The notes below the pieces were generated by a model. That model was not told the origin of the DNA and did no database searches. It saw nothing but the letters and a program-made list of their open reading frames with translations. This document shows positions 1 to 8,555 of a stretch of 64,000 nt of DNA, piece by piece. Location of the stretch: contig NZ_MBTF01000035.1 of the NCBI RefSeq assembly GCF_002013915.1, positions 124,001-188,000 of the forward strand, written 5' to 3'. Position 1 is the first letter of the stretch. Every line of letters starts with the position of its first letter. The stretch is from Mucilaginibacter pedocola (GTDB lineage Bacteria > Bacteroidota > Bacteroidia > Sphingobacteriales > Sphingobacteriaceae). Made by a program: the position numbers and the translations under genes.

Positions 1-554
1 TCTGTTTGGCTTAACTGTTGGCGGGCCTGCTCCATTTTGGCGCTGAGGCCAAGCAAGTCCTGCACATGGTGGCCAACTTCGTGCGCTATTACGTAGGCCT
101 GGGCAAAATCCCCGCCCGCACCAAACTTGTTGCTTAGCTCATCAAAGAAAGAAACATCGATATATACTTTCTGATCGCCGGGGCAGTAGAAAGGCCCGCT
201 TTGCGATGATGCCTGCCCGCAGGCGGTATTCACCCCATAGGTAAAAAAGTGCATAATGGTGGGCTGGTAAGTGCGGCCCATATCATTAAACAACTTGCCC
301 CAAATATCTTCGGTATCGGCCAGTACCACGCGGGCAAATTTCTTTTGGTTATTATCCGGCCCTGCCGAAGCGGTGTTTTCCTGCGGCGAACTGTTTTGCA
401 CCTGGTTTACGATCTGCGATGGGTCTATCCCCGTGAAATAGTAAATAGCCAGGGCAATAATGCCCACCAAACCACCACCGAAAGCTACGCCACGGCCACC
501 GCCGCTGCTGCCTTCTTCGGTATTACTGCTTTCGCGCCTGCCAAACCATTGCAT
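1..554 (-). CDS. Neutral zinc metallopeptidase (YpfJ family), C-terminus cut off by window edge
   Basis: The first 184 codons are present; the 3' end lies outside the window. The protein starts MQWFGRRESS, has a Gly-rich patch and one membrane segment around residues 25-42, then a soluble domain. Near the edge it reads AYVIAHEVGHHVQ, the HExxH zinc site of the YpfJ/KPN_02809 neutral zinc metallopeptidase family, which also explains the Cys and FYCPGDQKVYIDVSFF stretch before it. It is probably a membrane-anchored protease facing the periplasm; the substrate is unknown. The start ATG is at 554-552. Family call is firm, function of the family is poorly known. Confidence 0.88.
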   Translation of the reverse strand, partial: MQWFGRRESSNTEEGSSGGGRGVAFGGGLVGIIALAIYYFTGIDPSQIVNQVQNSSPQENTASAGPDNNQKKFARVVLADTEDIWGKLFNDMGRTYQPTIMHFFTYGVNTACGQASSQSGPFYCPGDQKVYIDVSFFDELSNKFGAGGDFAQAYVIAHEVGHHVQDLLGLSAKMEQARQQLSQT

Positions 555-599
555 AGTTGATGTCGATTTAATTAATGGGGATAACGGGGAGGGTAGGAG

Positions 600-737
600 A
601 AATGTTTTTTGTTTTGGTTGTAGAGGGTGAAAAAAGTTGGAGATGTTGAAAGGGTTGAAAAAGTTAGAAAGGTTGGAGATGTTGAAGCACCCATTGCCCC
701 ATTACCACTTTTCCAACCTTTCCAACTTTTAATAACT
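600..737. repeat. Short-phrase repeat with inverted copy (GTTGGAGATGTTGAA type)
   Basis: A 15-base phrase occurs twice (636-650 and 672-686) with several degenerate copies in between. Bases 657-675 match the reverse complement of 712-730 at 18 of 19 positions, so the RNA or DNA can form a hairpin. It lies just past the stop of the M28 peptidase gene. No coding potential is supported here, although an open frame crosses it. Confidence 0.7.
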
Positions 738-745
738 TCTATTAA

Positions 746-2044
746 CTACCTCTCCAGCTTAGGTATACGCGTTGGCGTTTCTTTACCGGCAACTATTGAG
801 CGCGAGCTTAGCGCAATGGCGCGGATGGTTGCCACGATATTGTTTACATCCATGCTGCTGAACTCATCCTTAACCGTGTGGTACAGTTTGTCGGTATCTA
901 TCTGGTCGGTAGAGATAGTGTGTGCCGGAACGCCTAATGCGGCTAAAGTAGCATTATCGCTGCGGTAGAAAAGGTTTTGCTCCGGGTAAGGGTCGGGGTG
1001 GAATTTAAAGGCAGTACCTTCTAAGTTGCTTTGTAGTATCTTACCAAAGTCCGACCGTTCGTAACCGGTGATGAACGCCGAGTTCTCGCCGAATTTAGAG
1101 GCTTTACCTATCATCTCGATGTTGAACATGGCAACCACCTGGTCAGGGTTCATCTGTTTAGAGAAATATTGCGAACCAAAGCCGCCAATTTCTTCAGCAG
1201 TAAAGGCCACGAACACCAGTGTGCGCTCGTTATTGTTTAGTTTTTTGTAGTACTTGGCCAACTCGATAACGGCCGTAGTGCCCGATGCATCATCATCGGC
1301 GCCGTTGGCAATGCTATCGCCTTCCATTGGTTTTATTATACCCAAGTGATCGTAATGGCCCGAGAAAACTACGTACTCGTTCGGTTTAGTTTTGCCGGGT
1401 ATCATACCTGCAACGTTGAACAGTGGCTTTTCTTCTGTTTTGGCTTCGTAGGTCAATGTAACCGATTTCGCTTCGTCGATACCTGCCATTACAAATACAA
1501 CAGGTTTACTTTCTGCTGCGCCTTTAAAAGATGTACCGCCGCGTTTTACATAAGCAACTATTCTTTTAAACATGGCCGCGTAGCTGGTATCTACTAAGGC
1601 AATGGTACTTTTACCGCTATTAGAGAGCTGCTGGAATACGGCACCGAAGTTTTTACCGGCCGGAACCTTTACTACCTCTACACCATCAAGGCTACTCCAA
1701 TTGAATGAGCCCGAAGCCTTTACTGCAAATTTATCGGCAGGTACTTCGGTGCCGTTAATGGTAAGTTTTGCACTCACGGGAGTAGTGCGTACCATGCTGA
1801 AATTTTGGCGGAAACCGGTTGCGCCGGTTAATGGCTTAATGCCGGCTGCTTTAAATTCCCCCTCAATAAAAGTAGCTGCTTTATCAATACCGGGTGTAAA
1901 AGTGCCACGGCCCTGCATGTCATCAGCGCTAAGGGTTTTTATGACGCGTTCTACATCATCCTGTTTAATCAGTTTATTAACATCTTGCCCAAAGCTGTAG
2001 GCTGACGAGGCCACCAGGGCCGCTGCTATTAAATATTTCTTCAT
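746..2044 (-). CDS. M28 family zinc aminopeptidase, secreted
   Basis: A 432-residue protein with an N-terminal signal peptide (about residues 1-19, ending SFGQ). The M28 co-catalytic zinc site is visible: SGHYDHLG near residue 230, ADDDASG near 248, FTAEEIGGFG near 283, NIEMIG, and a late YHTVKDEF. M28 enzymes remove N-terminal residues from peptides using two zinc ions; here this would happen in the periplasm or outside the cell. The gene follows the M61 peptidase gene by only 4 bases on the same strand, so the two are almost certainly one transcript and may act together in peptide scavenging. Substrate preference cannot be read from the sequence. Confidence 0.93.
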   Translation of the reverse strand: MKKYLIAAALVASSAYSFGQDVNKLIKQDDVERVIKTLSADDMQGRGTFTPGIDKAATFIEGEFKAAGIKPLTGATGFRQNFSMVRTTPVSAKLTINGTEVPADKFAVKASGSFNWSSLDGVEVVKVPAGKNFGAVFQQLSNSGKSTIALVDTSYAAMFKRIVAYVKRGGTSFKGAAESKPVVFVMAGIDEAKSVTLTYEAKTEEKPLFNVAGMIPGKTKPNEYVVFSGHYDHLGIIKPMEGDSIANGADDDASGTTAVIELAKYYKKLNNNERTLVFVAFTAEEIGGFGSQYFSKQMNPDQVVAMFNIEMIGKASKFGENSAFITGYERSDFGKILQSNLEGTAFKFHPDPYPEQNLFYRSDNATLAALGVPAHTISTDQIDTDKLYHTVKDEFSSMDVNNIVATIRAIALSSRSIVAGKETPTRIPKLER

Positions 2045-2048
2045 AATG

Positions 2049-3914
2049 CTATTTTACTTTTGATGATAACCACTTATCGCGGAATTCTTGTTGTTCTTTT
2101 GTTAGCTGTTTGCCGGCTTTTTCAAATGTTACTACTTCGTAATTGGGGTTTTCTTCCAAGGTGATAACCGTTTCGTGCGCCCCGGCGCGATTTTTAAAGC
2201 TTACGGTAATTTTATCGCCGGGCTTTTTGGTAGCCAATACTTCGGTAAAAGCGGTAGCATCTTTTATTTCTTTACCGTCGGCTTTGGTGATCACATCGCC
2301 GGCATCAATGCCTGCTTTGTAAATGGGTGTACCTGCAACCGTGTTGGCTTGCAAGGCCATACCATCGGCATTACCGGTATATGCCTGCCCGCTTCGGCCA
2401 CGGCCGCCAGCGCCGCCTAATGGGCCTGCCCAGCCTTTACCCGGCTGCACGCGCTGCAATACAAAACCCGCTTTGGCCAGCAGTGCCTCGTAGTTGTTTT
2501 TTTGTGTGCCGTTTATGTAGTTGGCGAAGAAATCCTGCGCAAATTTTTTGTTGCCTGTAAGCGTTGCCAAATCGGTCTGCAAATCGGCAATGGTGTAAGG
2601 TTTCATCACCTTTCCGCGGGCGTTCCAAACCTGACGCATATAATCATCTAGCGTAAGGTTAAACTCGCTGCGCAGGCGCAGGTCGAGCGCCAAAGCCGTT
2701 GCACCACCATACGTATAATAGCTGGTGAACATATTGATCTGGTTATTCGGGTCGATAGATACGCCGGCATCTGCAAACACGGCGTAACGGCTTGCGGCGG
2801 CAGGTGAATATTTAGCTGCACCTTGCGTGTTAAGAGCCTGGTTAACCAAACCGGCAAGTGTGCGGGTATAATCGTCGACGCTACGGAAGCCTGCGCGCTC
2901 CAAAATTAGTTCGCCATAATACTGGGTAAAACCTTCTGCAAACCAAAGCTCGCTGCTCATGTTGGCATGCGTAAAATTAAAAGGCTCCAACGATTTTGGG
3001 CGAATGCGCTTCACATTCCAGCTATGAAAAAATTCGTGGGAGAAAGTGCCCAGCAATCTTGCTTCGTTACCTTCAACTTTATCTATAGGTTGTACTATAA
3101 TGGTTGAATTACGGTGCTCCATACCATCGCCGGAAGTTGTTGGGTGCACATCATCCAGAAAAACGTATTCGCCATAATCGAACGTTGGCAGCTCACCAAA
3201 AACGGCTTTTTCTTCCAGCACCATTTTCTGCACCATTTTGCCAAAGCCATCAATTACGGGCTGGCTATCGTCGGAGTGTACGGCTATGCTTACTTTCTCG
3301 GCTTTGCCATTATTATCAACCGTCCAGCTGTTTACTTTAGATGCCGATAGCTCTGTGGGGCTATCCATCAGGTATTGCAGGTTGGTAGCGCTGTACACAT
3401 TGTCGCCTTCGCTTTTTAGCTGCGTAAATACTTTCCACCCGTATTTATCGGCATCGTTAAACTGTACTTTTATCGGGGTGTTGGCTTGTCCCTCGGCCCA
3501 AAGAATAGTGGCGGGCATGTTTAGGTGGGCGTGGCTGGCATCAATGCTGGCGTACGTGCCGTCGGTCCAATTGCCAAACAGTGTATAGCTGATCTTTAAT
3601 GGGCCACTTACACCTTGTATCTCATACAAGTCGCCCTCCAACTGCTTTATTTCAAGCGCGGTGCCGTCTACGCCGGCAGCTTTCAGGTTATAAATATTTT
3701 TACCGAACTCATGCGTGGCATAGCGCCCGGGCGAGGAGCGGCTCATGTGAACTTTTATAGAGCCATTATCTGCCTGCGGGATGGTAAGCGTTATTTCTGC
3801 CTCATGGTGGGCTGCGTTGGGGAAGGAAATAGTGTAGTATAGCGGCTTTTGCTTTTGCGCAAATGCCGACGCAGCCAGCATGGAGGCTGCTGCCAGGGTA
3901 AGTAATTTCTTCAT
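2049..3914 (-). CDS. M61 family glycyl aminopeptidase-like metalloprotease with PDZ domain
   Basis: A 621-residue protein with a signal peptide (residues 1-20, MKKLLTLAAASMLAASAFAQ). The N-terminal half is the beta-rich M61 domain; the gluzincin site HEFFHSWNVKR sits near residue 293 with the downstream glutamate in LWFAEGFTQYY near 318. A PDZ domain spans about 505-590 (GMALQANTVAGTPIYKAGI, then GDVITKADGKEI). M61 peptidases cleave after small residues such as Gly or Ala. The Gly-rich linker just before the PDZ domain is notable but common in this family. First gene of a two-gene operon with the M28 peptidase. Confidence 0.92.
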   Translation of the reverse strand: MKKLLTLAAASMLAASAFAQKQKPLYYTISFPNAAHHEAEITLTIPQADNGSIKVHMSRSSPGRYATHEFGKNIYNLKAAGVDGTALEIKQLEGDLYEIQGVSGPLKISYTLFGNWTDGTYASIDASHAHLNMPATILWAEGQANTPIKVQFNDADKYGWKVFTQLKSEGDNVYSATNLQYLMDSPTELSASKVNSWTVDNNGKAEKVSIAVHSDDSQPVIDGFGKMVQKMVLEEKAVFGELPTFDYGEYVFLDDVHPTTSGDGMEHRNSTIIVQPIDKVEGNEARLLGTFSHEFFHSWNVKRIRPKSLEPFNFTHANMSSELWFAEGFTQYYGELILERAGFRSVDDYTRTLAGLVNQALNTQGAAKYSPAAASRYAVFADAGVSIDPNNQINMFTSYYTYGGATALALDLRLRSEFNLTLDDYMRQVWNARGKVMKPYTIADLQTDLATLTGNKKFAQDFFANYINGTQKNNYEALLAKAGFVLQRVQPGKGWAGPLGGAGGRGRSGQAYTGNADGMALQANTVAGTPIYKAGIDAGDVITKADGKEIKDATAFTEVLATKKPGDKITVSFKNRAGAHETVITLEENPNYEVVTFEKAGKQLTKEQQEFRDKWLSSKVK

Positions 3915-4006
3915 CGATCAGTATTTACAGCGCTGAAATTACCATTTAATCGGTAAATGTTTTCTATCAATTTTATTACGCTTCGTGGGGGGCTAAACAT
4001 CATCGA

Positions 4007-4148
4007 TGTCATTTCGATCGAACGTGGGCAGGAAGTTCGCTGCGTGAGGAGAAATCTTAGACGTTTGACATGAGCGCATTGCATTGTGTCGAAGATTCCT
4101 CGTCGCTCCTTCGCACTTTGCCTGCCCAGGCTCGCTCGGAATGACAGG
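4007..4148. repeat. REP-like dispersed palindrome, TGTCATTTCGA family
   Basis: The two ends are inverted copies: TGTCATTTCGATCGAACG on the left and CTCGCTCGGAATGACA on the right. Inside them, GCAGG and AGGAGAAATCTT on the left mirror AAGATTCCTCG and CCTGCC on the right. The element fills the space between the M61 peptidase and the DUF4407 gene. The same kind of arms, with different sequence, occur at 10842-10940 and 17292-17400. Confidence 0.75.
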
Positions 4149-4154
4149 GTGGTT

Positions 4155-5273
4155 TTAATCAAAACTATGCCTGCCGTAATCGTAATCCGATTGCGCGGTG
4201 ATGATGCGCTTTCGCCGTTCTACGTCGGCATCCAGGTTATGGTCGTAGGTGCTGTCGGTTACGGCTATGTCACGGTCTTTGTCTTTCTCGGCGAAGTGAA
4301 TGTTCGCTTCGGCAATCTTAGCAATAGCCGTATCATAAGGCCCCTTGGGCGACATGAGTTTTACAAACACCGGCAAACACTCGAACAGGATGAACAGGTA
4401 GCCGATGAATGATATGGCCAGGTAGGTATCAAGGTCGCGTGTGCCATCTACGTTGTAACTCAACTGGCCCAGCGCCCAGTTACGGTCGGCAAAGCCGGCC
4501 ACGTTGCTAAGGCTATCCAATTGCTTATCGCTGAACAAACGGGTGGAGTTTACTCCCTCATAATCCTTACGCCGGCTCAGGTAATCGTCCATCTGCCCCA
4601 GATTTTCAGTAACGGTCTTTAGGCGGTCTTCTTTCTCCTGAAGCACCTGCGCTTTTTGTTTGGCATAGGTGCCGTAACCGCTTATGCCCGATGTTTGGTT
4701 GGTTTTGTCGCCAAATACTTCCTGGTTTAACTCGTAACGCGAGCGGTTGATATCACGCTCCAGCGAATCTTTTTCCTTTTTCAGGTCGTTGTTCTTGCCT
4801 AATTCTTGCGCGTATTTTTGCTGATAGGTTTTCTGCAACGAATCTATTTTAGTATGCTGCCCCTTCAGGTAAGCGGTTTTTAGCCGTTGGCGTATCTCTT
4901 TATCAAATATTTTTAACTCGAGCGGGCGCGATATTACTACGCCTATCATAATGGCCAATAAAATACGGGGCGATGCCTGTAATATCTGCTGGTTGGTGCT
5001 GCCCTCTTTATTGATACTTGATACGATGTACCTATCCATATTAAATATGGCAGTGCCCCATAAAAGCCCGAAAAGTATAGCGAAGACCGTTGCAAATTCG
5101 TTGCCGGCGAATACGAAATACATAGCGTAGCCGCCCGATAAAGCGGCGAATAATGCGGTAAAAAATATGGTGGCGCCAATGCCTACATATTTATTATGCT
5201 CGATGGGGTATTTTTTTAAAGTATCTATATGTGCGCCCGAACAGAACCAAAAAAAACGGGTAACTTTTTTCAT
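4155..5273 (-). CDS. DUF4407 multi-pass membrane protein
   Basis: About 372 residues from the ATG at 5273 (MKKVTRFFWFCSGAHID); two earlier in-frame starts add 2 to 10 residues and are less likely. The FWFCSGAH start, two adjacent membrane helices (about 30-75), a third near 95-115 after FNMDRYIV, a long charged coiled coil (about 125-230) and a last helix near 285-305 (LAISFIGYLFILFECLPV) fit the DUF4407 family. Function is unknown; the layout suggests an inner-membrane protein with a large helical domain between helix 3 and helix 4. The gene stands alone, divergent from the rhodanese gene. Confidence 0.85.
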   Translation of the reverse strand: MKKVTRFFWFCSGAHIDTLKKYPIEHNKYVGIGATIFFTALFAALSGGYAMYFVFAGNEFATVFAILFGLLWGTAIFNMDRYIVSSINKEGSTNQQILQASPRILLAIMIGVVISRPLELKIFDKEIRQRLKTAYLKGQHTKIDSLQKTYQQKYAQELGKNNDLKKEKDSLERDINRSRYELNQEVFGDKTNQTSGISGYGTYAKQKAQVLQEKEDRLKTVTENLGQMDDYLSRRKDYEGVNSTRLFSDKQLDSLSNVAGFADRNWALGQLSYNVDGTRDLDTYLAISFIGYLFILFECLPVFVKLMSPKGPYDTAIAKIAEANIHFAEKDKDRDIAVTDSTYDHNLDADVERRKRIITAQSDYDYGRHSFD

Positions 5274-5368
5274 GTACATTAAGCTGTAATAATATGCAGC
5301 CATATATGAAACGCCCTTGGCCCCTTATTGTTACAAAAGCGGGACAATTATTTGATTGAGAAAAAACA

Positions 5369-5376
5369 TACCTTTG
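5369..5376 (+). promoter_or_regulatory. Bacteroidota -7 box of rhodanese promoter
   Basis: TACCTTTG matches TAnnTTTG. The start codon is 21 bases further on, so the leader would be about 14 bases. A TTTG at 5351-5354 is only 14 bases upstream, shorter than the usual spacing, so the -33 box is uncertain. Confidence 0.6.
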
Positions 5377-5396
5377 GCTAATAATTACATTTAAAG

Positions 5397-5711
5397 ATGA
5401 AAGAAATAAGCGTACAGGAACTAAAAGATAAGCTGGATAGCGGCGAAGATTTTCAACTGATAGATGTTCGTGAGGATTTTGAGTACGAAACTTCGAACCT
5501 GGGCGGCAAGCATATACCCCTGGGTGGCATTTTAATTGAGGCCGACCAGGTAGCTAAAGATAAACCGGTAGTTATTATGTGCCGCAGCGGTAAACGCAGT
5601 TCGGTAGCATTACACCAGTTAGAGGCGCAGGGTTACACCAATTTGTATAACCTTACCGGCGGTATTTTAGCCTGGCAAGCCCAAATAGACCCAACCATCA
5701 GCGTTTACTAG
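5397..5711 (+). CDS. Rhodanese-like sulfurtransferase, single domain
   Basis: A 104-residue cytoplasmic protein made of one rhodanese domain. The active loop MCRSGKRS places the catalytic cysteine at about residue 62, and QLIDVREDFEYE is the usual N-terminal rhodanese motif. Such small rhodaneses carry a persulfide on the cysteine and pass sulfur to acceptors such as thiols or cyanide; the true partner is unknown. The following gene starts 1 base after the stop, so they form a two-gene operon. Confidence 0.93.
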   Translation: MKEISVQELKDKLDSGEDFQLIDVREDFEYETSNLGGKHIPLGGILIEADQVAKDKPVVIMCRSGKRSSVALHQLEAQGYTNLYNLTGGILAWQAQIDPTISVY

Positions 5712-5712
5712 T

Positions 5713-5901
5713 ATGGGTAAGAAATTAGCGCTCAACGTAGTTTATAACCTCGGTATTATTATAGCCGTGGCTATTGGCTGGTGGGGTATACAACATACTC
5801 AATACGCCTACGTATTAGGCGCGGTATTTATTATTGCGATTTTTATATCGCTTAAAATAAAACTGATGAAAGAGGTAAAGGAGCTTACGAGGAAGAAGTA
5901 G
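5713..5901 (+). CDS. Small two-helix membrane protein, DUF6358-like
   Basis: A 62-residue protein with two hydrophobic helices (about 7-23 and 30-49) and a Lys-rich C-terminus. It resembles the DUF6358 family of short Sphingobacteriaceae membrane proteins. Its start is one base after the rhodanese stop, so it is translationally tied to that gene. No catalytic residues are seen. Confidence 0.75.
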   Translation: MGKKLALNVVYNLGIIIAVAIGWWGIQHTQYAYVLGAVFIIAIFISLKIKLMKEVKELTRKK

Positions 5902-5919
5902 GTAACGCTCTTATTAAAT

Positions 5920-5955
5920 AAATGCCTTTGTCCTGTTAGGTTCAAAGGCATTTTC
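5920..5955. terminator. Bidirectional hairpin terminator
   Basis: AAATGCCTTTG (5920-5930) pairs with CAAAGGCATTT (5943-5953), 11 bp, with A and T runs at the two ends. It sits between two convergent genes and can end both transcripts. Confidence 0.85.
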
Positions 5956-5977
5956 TATTTGATATGCTTACGCTCTG

Positions 5978-6859
5978 TTAATAACTCAGCACAACACCTG
6001 CCGATAGCCTATAACCCTTTCTGTCCGCTCCATTCAATTGTGTTTTTTCGGAGCCTCCCGAGGATAAGAAAAGTTCATCAATCCCTTCGCCGGTTTGCCA
6101 GGTATAATACCCGCCTCCTGCGTTTACTGCAATATTTTTGGTTAAGTGATAATTCAATGATGCGCCTGCTTCTAACCCATAACCTTTTGCGATATGCCGA
6201 TAACTTACCGGGTGCTGAAAGGATGAGATAAGGTTCCAATCGGCTTTAGCATTGTAGTTAGCTTGGGTGTATTGGATATTTCCATTTAATGATAGCTTGC
6301 CGGATATTTTTAAAACGCCTATTGCTTTCACGAACGGCCCTTTCCAATCGGTATCGTAGGTGCTGTTTAGATCGGGGAACTGCCCGCTTCTATCCAATAA
6401 ATGCAGCGACTGTTTACTGATGTTGTAACCGACGTAAGGCGTTAAACTAAAGTTTTCTGTTTGTATGAGCCTGTAGCCCAAACCAGCGACAATATCCCGT
6501 GTAAAACCTTTGTCCGCATCAAAAAGCTCATCGTACGCGGGGTTGGTTCGGTTATCGCCGTTGTAATCGTTATCGCGTACGGTGCCTGTGCGGATAGATG
6601 TACGCGAATAAGCCCCGATCAACATCAACCTGCCTGAAAAATTCCACTGCAAATTTGCCGATATTGTTTGCCCGCCAAGCTTTTTCCATTGTAGCTCGGA
6701 GTAGATATTGGGGCTTTGCCCCTGCAGGTTCCCTGCGATGGACCATTTAAAGTCTTCGCGCTGGTAGCCGGTGGCAATATCTAAATGTATCTTCTGCTGC
6801 GCATGTAACGCGGCGGTGCCGAAGAAAATGTAAAGGCAGATAATGGTGGATATTCTCAT
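5978..6859 (-). CDS. Outer-membrane beta-barrel protein, possibly Pom/omptin-like
   Basis: A 293-residue protein with a signal peptide (residues 1-20, ending LHAQ) and a run of alternating hydrophobic strands to the end, finishing on an aromatic (VVLSY), as beta-barrel proteins do. The pattern of long strands separated by acidic loops (DNDYNGDNRT, DADKGFTRD) recalls the Protochlamydia outer membrane protein/omptin-type barrels of about 10 strands. No omptin catalytic residues could be assigned with confidence, so a porin or adhesion role is equally possible. Single gene between a terminator and a palindromic element. Confidence 0.6.
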   Translation of the reverse strand: MRISTIICLYIFFGTAALHAQQKIHLDIATGYQREDFKWSIAGNLQGQSPNIYSELQWKKLGGQTISANLQWNFSGRLMLIGAYSRTSIRTGTVRDNDYNGDNRTNPAYDELFDADKGFTRDIVAGLGYRLIQTENFSLTPYVGYNISKQSLHLLDRSGQFPDLNSTYDTDWKGPFVKAIGVLKISGKLSLNGNIQYTQANYNAKADWNLISSFQHPVSYRHIAKGYGLEAGASLNYHLTKNIAVNAGGGYYTWQTGEGIDELFLSSGGSEKTQLNGADRKGYRLSAGVVLSY

Positions 6860-6950
6860 TAAAACTGATGTTAAAACAGCCCGCCCCGTGCAATGGGCAG
6901 GCCGTAAATTAGGGGAATTAATTGTATTGATGATAGCAATGGGTTTACAA

Positions 6951-7092
6951 CTCCCTCCCTGGGGAGGGGCGCGGTGGAAATGAGCGCGAATGCGGGGAGA
7001 GGTTTAGCCGATAAGCATACCGCTATTGTAATATGGGCTAACCCCTCCCTGCCACTACACAAGCCCAACACACCCCTCCCCAAGAAGGGAAT
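6951..7092. repeat. Palindromic element, copy A (CCCTCC...GGAGGG ends)
   Basis: About 140 bases. Outer ends are inverted: CCCTCCCTGGGGAGGGG and CCCCTCCCCAAGAAGGG. A second, inner inverted pair is GGGGAGAGGTTTAGCC and GGGCTAACCCCTCCC. Only the centre (about 7014-7036) differs from copy B at 8404-8541. It begins about 16 bases after the stop of the GH16 gene. Confidence 0.85.
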
Positions 7093-7108
7093 TAAAAAAA
7101 ATGCATCT

Positions 7109-8341
7109 TTACTGGTTCACCCCAAACGCTTCCCAGCCCGAGGCTGTGGCGCGGGTACAGGTCATGGCTTGTGTGCCGTTCTCGCTGCTGATGAATTTGC
7201 CGTTGTTGCCCCTGAAGGTTACCTTACCATCGCCGGTAGGTACCCAATCAAATTTCTCCCAATCGCCAATGGTTGTACGGTTGCAGGTGATGGCTTGTGT
7301 GCCGTTCTCTGATGATACATATTTGTTTTGGCTGCGCAGGGCTACTTTGCCGCCGCCGGCGTCAACTACAGTAAATTGTTCCCATGCCGATGCGGTTGGG
7401 CGGTTGCAATTCATGGCTTGTGTACCATTCTCACCGCTTACATATTGGTTGTTGAAGCCTTTCAGCGTAACGGTTTGGCCTATTGGTGCCGTGCTGCCTG
7501 TGCCGCCGCTAATACTGTAAACCCGCACATAATCTACATACATGCTGGCGGGCATTGCTCCCGCATTGATGTTGTTCCCCGGCAGATCGCCGCCAACCGC
7601 GAGGTTCAGGATAATGAAGAATGGCAACTGAAACTCCTCGGTGCTGTTGATATTGTTTTGGATGTTGCCTGTGTGAAACAAGGTGCCATCTACATACCAT
7701 TTAATGCTGTTGGCATCCCATTCCACCGCGTACAGGTGGTAGCCGGTAACATTTACAGGCGTATTGCCGCCATAGTATACGTGCCCGTTATTGTTCCAGT
7801 GCATGGTGCCGAGCGTAAGGTTGCTGGTATTGGTTTGTTCCATAATGTCTATCTCGCCGCATTGTGGCCAGCCCACTGTGCCAATGTTTTGGCCCAGCAT
7901 CCAAAATGCCGGCCAGCTTCCCTGGAAGGCGGGTAGTTTAATGCTGGCTTCGATACGCCCGTATTTTACCGAGAATTTACCCGAAGTTGTTAGCTTGCCC
8001 GAGGTATAAGGCTGGCCGCCCATGCTTTGGTTTTTGGCGGTGATCACCAGGTTGCCGCCGGTCACGGCCACGTTGCCGGTAGAGTAGTACTCCTTCTCAT
8101 TATTTACGTTAGGGTTGCCCACATCCACGTTCCACTTACTGCCGTCAACGCCGCTGCCGTTAAACTCGTCTTGCCATACCAGGGTTAATGCGCGTGGGGT
8201 AGTGCTGGTAGCTTCCGTTGCAGTAGCTGCTACTTTCTCGTCCGCAGGTGATTTCACATCCTTTTTACAGGATACCATGGCTAGGCCGATGCCGAGCACA
8301 AGCCCGGCGCTTCTCATTAGGGTAAGTAATTGCTTTTTCAT
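7109..8341 (-). CDS. GH16 endo-beta-1,3-glucanase (laminarinase-like) lipoprotein with beta-trefoil module
   Basis: A 410-residue lipoprotein: signal ends in the lipobox MVSC (Cys about residue 25), so it is anchored in a membrane, likely at the cell surface. Residues about 50-280 form a GH16 domain with the catalytic motif GEIDIMEQ (near 160) and WPAFWMLG before it. Residues about 290-410 hold three similar repeats ending NRPTASAWEQF, NRTTIGDWEKF and TRATASGWEAF; this is a fascin/ricin-type beta-trefoil, probably for carbohydrate binding. No QxW ricin motif is present. The trefoil is nearly the same as that of the GH30 protein next door. The enzyme would cut internal beta-1,3-glucan bonds. 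No clear promoter lies before it, so it may be read through from the GH30 gene. Confidence 0.92.
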   Translation of the reverse strand: MKKQLLTLMRSAGLVLGIGLAMVSCKKDVKSPADEKVAATATEATSTTPRALTLVWQDEFNGSGVDGSKWNVDVGNPNVNNEKEYYSTGNVAVTGGNLVITAKNQSMGGQPYTSGKLTTSGKFSVKYGRIEASIKLPAFQGSWPAFWMLGQNIGTVGWPQCGEIDIMEQTNTSNLTLGTMHWNNNGHVYYGGNTPVNVTGYHLYAVEWDANSIKWYVDGTLFHTGNIQNNINSTEEFQLPFFIILNLAVGGDLPGNNINAGAMPASMYVDYVRVYSISGGTGSTAPIGQTVTLKGFNNQYVSGENGTQAMNCNRPTASAWEQFTVVDAGGGKVALRSQNKYVSSENGTQAITCNRTTIGDWEKFDWVPTGDGKVTFRGNNGKFISSENGTQAMTCTRATASGWEAFGVNQ

Positions 8342-8403
8342 AAAAGTTAGTATTAAGTGTTAATTGGTTTTGTTAGATATAGTAACGAAGGATACGTTTT
8401 CAT

Positions 8404-8541
8404 TCCCTCCTTGGGGAGGGGTGCGGTTGCCTGAGCGCAAATGCAGGGAGGGGTTTAGCCACAAAGCAAATTGCAATTGCAAGGCGGCGAACCCCTCCCT
8501 GCCACTACACACGCCCAACACACCCCTCCCCAAGGAGGGAA
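8404..8541. repeat. Palindromic element, copy B
   Basis: Outer inverted ends CCCTCCTTGGGGAGGGG and CCCCTCCCCAAGGAGGG, inner pair GCAGGGAGGGGTTTAGCC and GAACCCCTCCCTGC, variable centre. It lies between the GH30 stop (8556) and the GH16 start (8341), so it sits inside a possible GH30-GH16 transcript and could act as a processing or attenuating hairpin. Confidence 0.85.
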
Positions 8542-8555
8542 TAAAAACATCAGTG

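Noticed and set aside
627..968. Open frame on the plus strand over the repeat and the end of the M28 gene
   Set aside because: Its start is made of the short-phrase repeat and the rest is the antisense of a firm gene.
3911..4162. Open frame on the minus strand over the REP-like element
   Set aside because: It consists mostly of the palindromic repeat and has no protein-like pattern.
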